Source: SAR116 cluster bacterium
GTDB lineage: Bacteria > Pseudomonadota > Alphaproteobacteria > Puniceispirillales > Puniceispirillaceae
Reading direction: 5' to 3'
Assembly (NCBI GenBank): GCA_002686685.1
Contig: NYYG01000081.1
Coordinates: 1-6,131, forward strand
Length of the DNA: 6,131 nt
Part shown: positions 6,061-6,131 of the stretch, piece by piece
How positions within the stretch are numbered: the stretch's first letter is position 1
Layout: each line of letters begins with the position of its first letter
Made by a program: the position numbers and the translations under genes
The notes under the pieces: generated by a model
What the model saw: the letters and a program-made list of their open reading frames with translations, nothing else
Told to the model about the DNA's origin: nothing
Databases searched by the model: none

Positions 6061-6131
6061 ATGTCGATCCGCATCCTTGTCGCTGATGACGAGCCGAACC
6101 AGCTCGAGCTGCTGACCTTCAATCTCGTTCA
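6061..6131 (+). CDS. phoB: Response regulator, probably PhoB (partial, runs off right edge)
   Basis: Only 23 complete codons are in the window. They read as the start of a receiver domain: a first beta strand IRILVADDEP (3-12) with the acidic pair D9 and D10 that binds magnesium, then helix residues LELLTFNLV (15-23). The LLxxNL pattern resembles the same helix of PhoB. The phosphorylated aspartate and the DNA-binding domain lie outside the window. The PhoB assignment rests on the phoR-like kinase immediately upstream and on the Pho-box-like site ahead of it. Another OmpR-family regulator cannot be excluded. The gap from phoR is 65 nt, so read-through from phoR and a separate promoter are both possible. 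Confidence 0.7.
   Translation, partial: MSIRILVADDEPNQLELLTFNLV

Overview
The window is GC-rich, densely coded chromosomal DNA, most likely from an alphaproteobacterium. The basis is the protein character: a malonyl-CoA decarboxylase, a valine-pathway 3-hydroxyisobutyrate dehydrogenase, a long Ppx/GppA-type exopolyphosphatase and a PhoR-like kinase. This is my recognition of families, not a database search. I see no insertion sequence, integrase, tRNA, rRNA or CRISPR array.

Layout. Positions 1-1008 (minus strand) hold the 5' part of a malonyl-CoA decarboxylase gene that runs off the left edge. A 172-bp divergent spacer (1009-1180) separates it from a plus-strand series: 3-hydroxyisobutyrate dehydrogenase (1181-2056), a thiolase of the acetyl-CoA C-acetyltransferase type (2111-3301) and an exopolyphosphatase (3304-4818). 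The last two are only 2 nt apart. A 115-bp spacer (4819-4933) carries a 13-bp tandem repeat and a hairpin. It is followed by a PhoR-like sensor kinase (4934-5995) and the first 23 codons of a response regulator, probably PhoB (from 6061), cut by the right edge.

Function. The left half is short-chain acyl-CoA metabolism: malonyl-CoA to acetyl-CoA, valine breakdown and thiolysis or condensation of 3-ketoacyl-CoA. The right half is phosphate physiology: polyphosphate hydrolysis and the phosphate-starvation two-component system. The exopolyphosphatase sits at the junction, joined by spacing to the thiolase and by theme to phoR.

The strongest non-coding signal is a Pho-box-like double repeat (5990-6007). 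It overlaps the phoR stop codon and lies just ahead of the response regulator, which suggests phosphate-responsive autoregulation of that regulator separately from the kinase. Other points are a kinase with no membrane segment and with a substituted ATP-binding G1 box. I found no evidence of a wholly new system; the gene families are all familiar ones.
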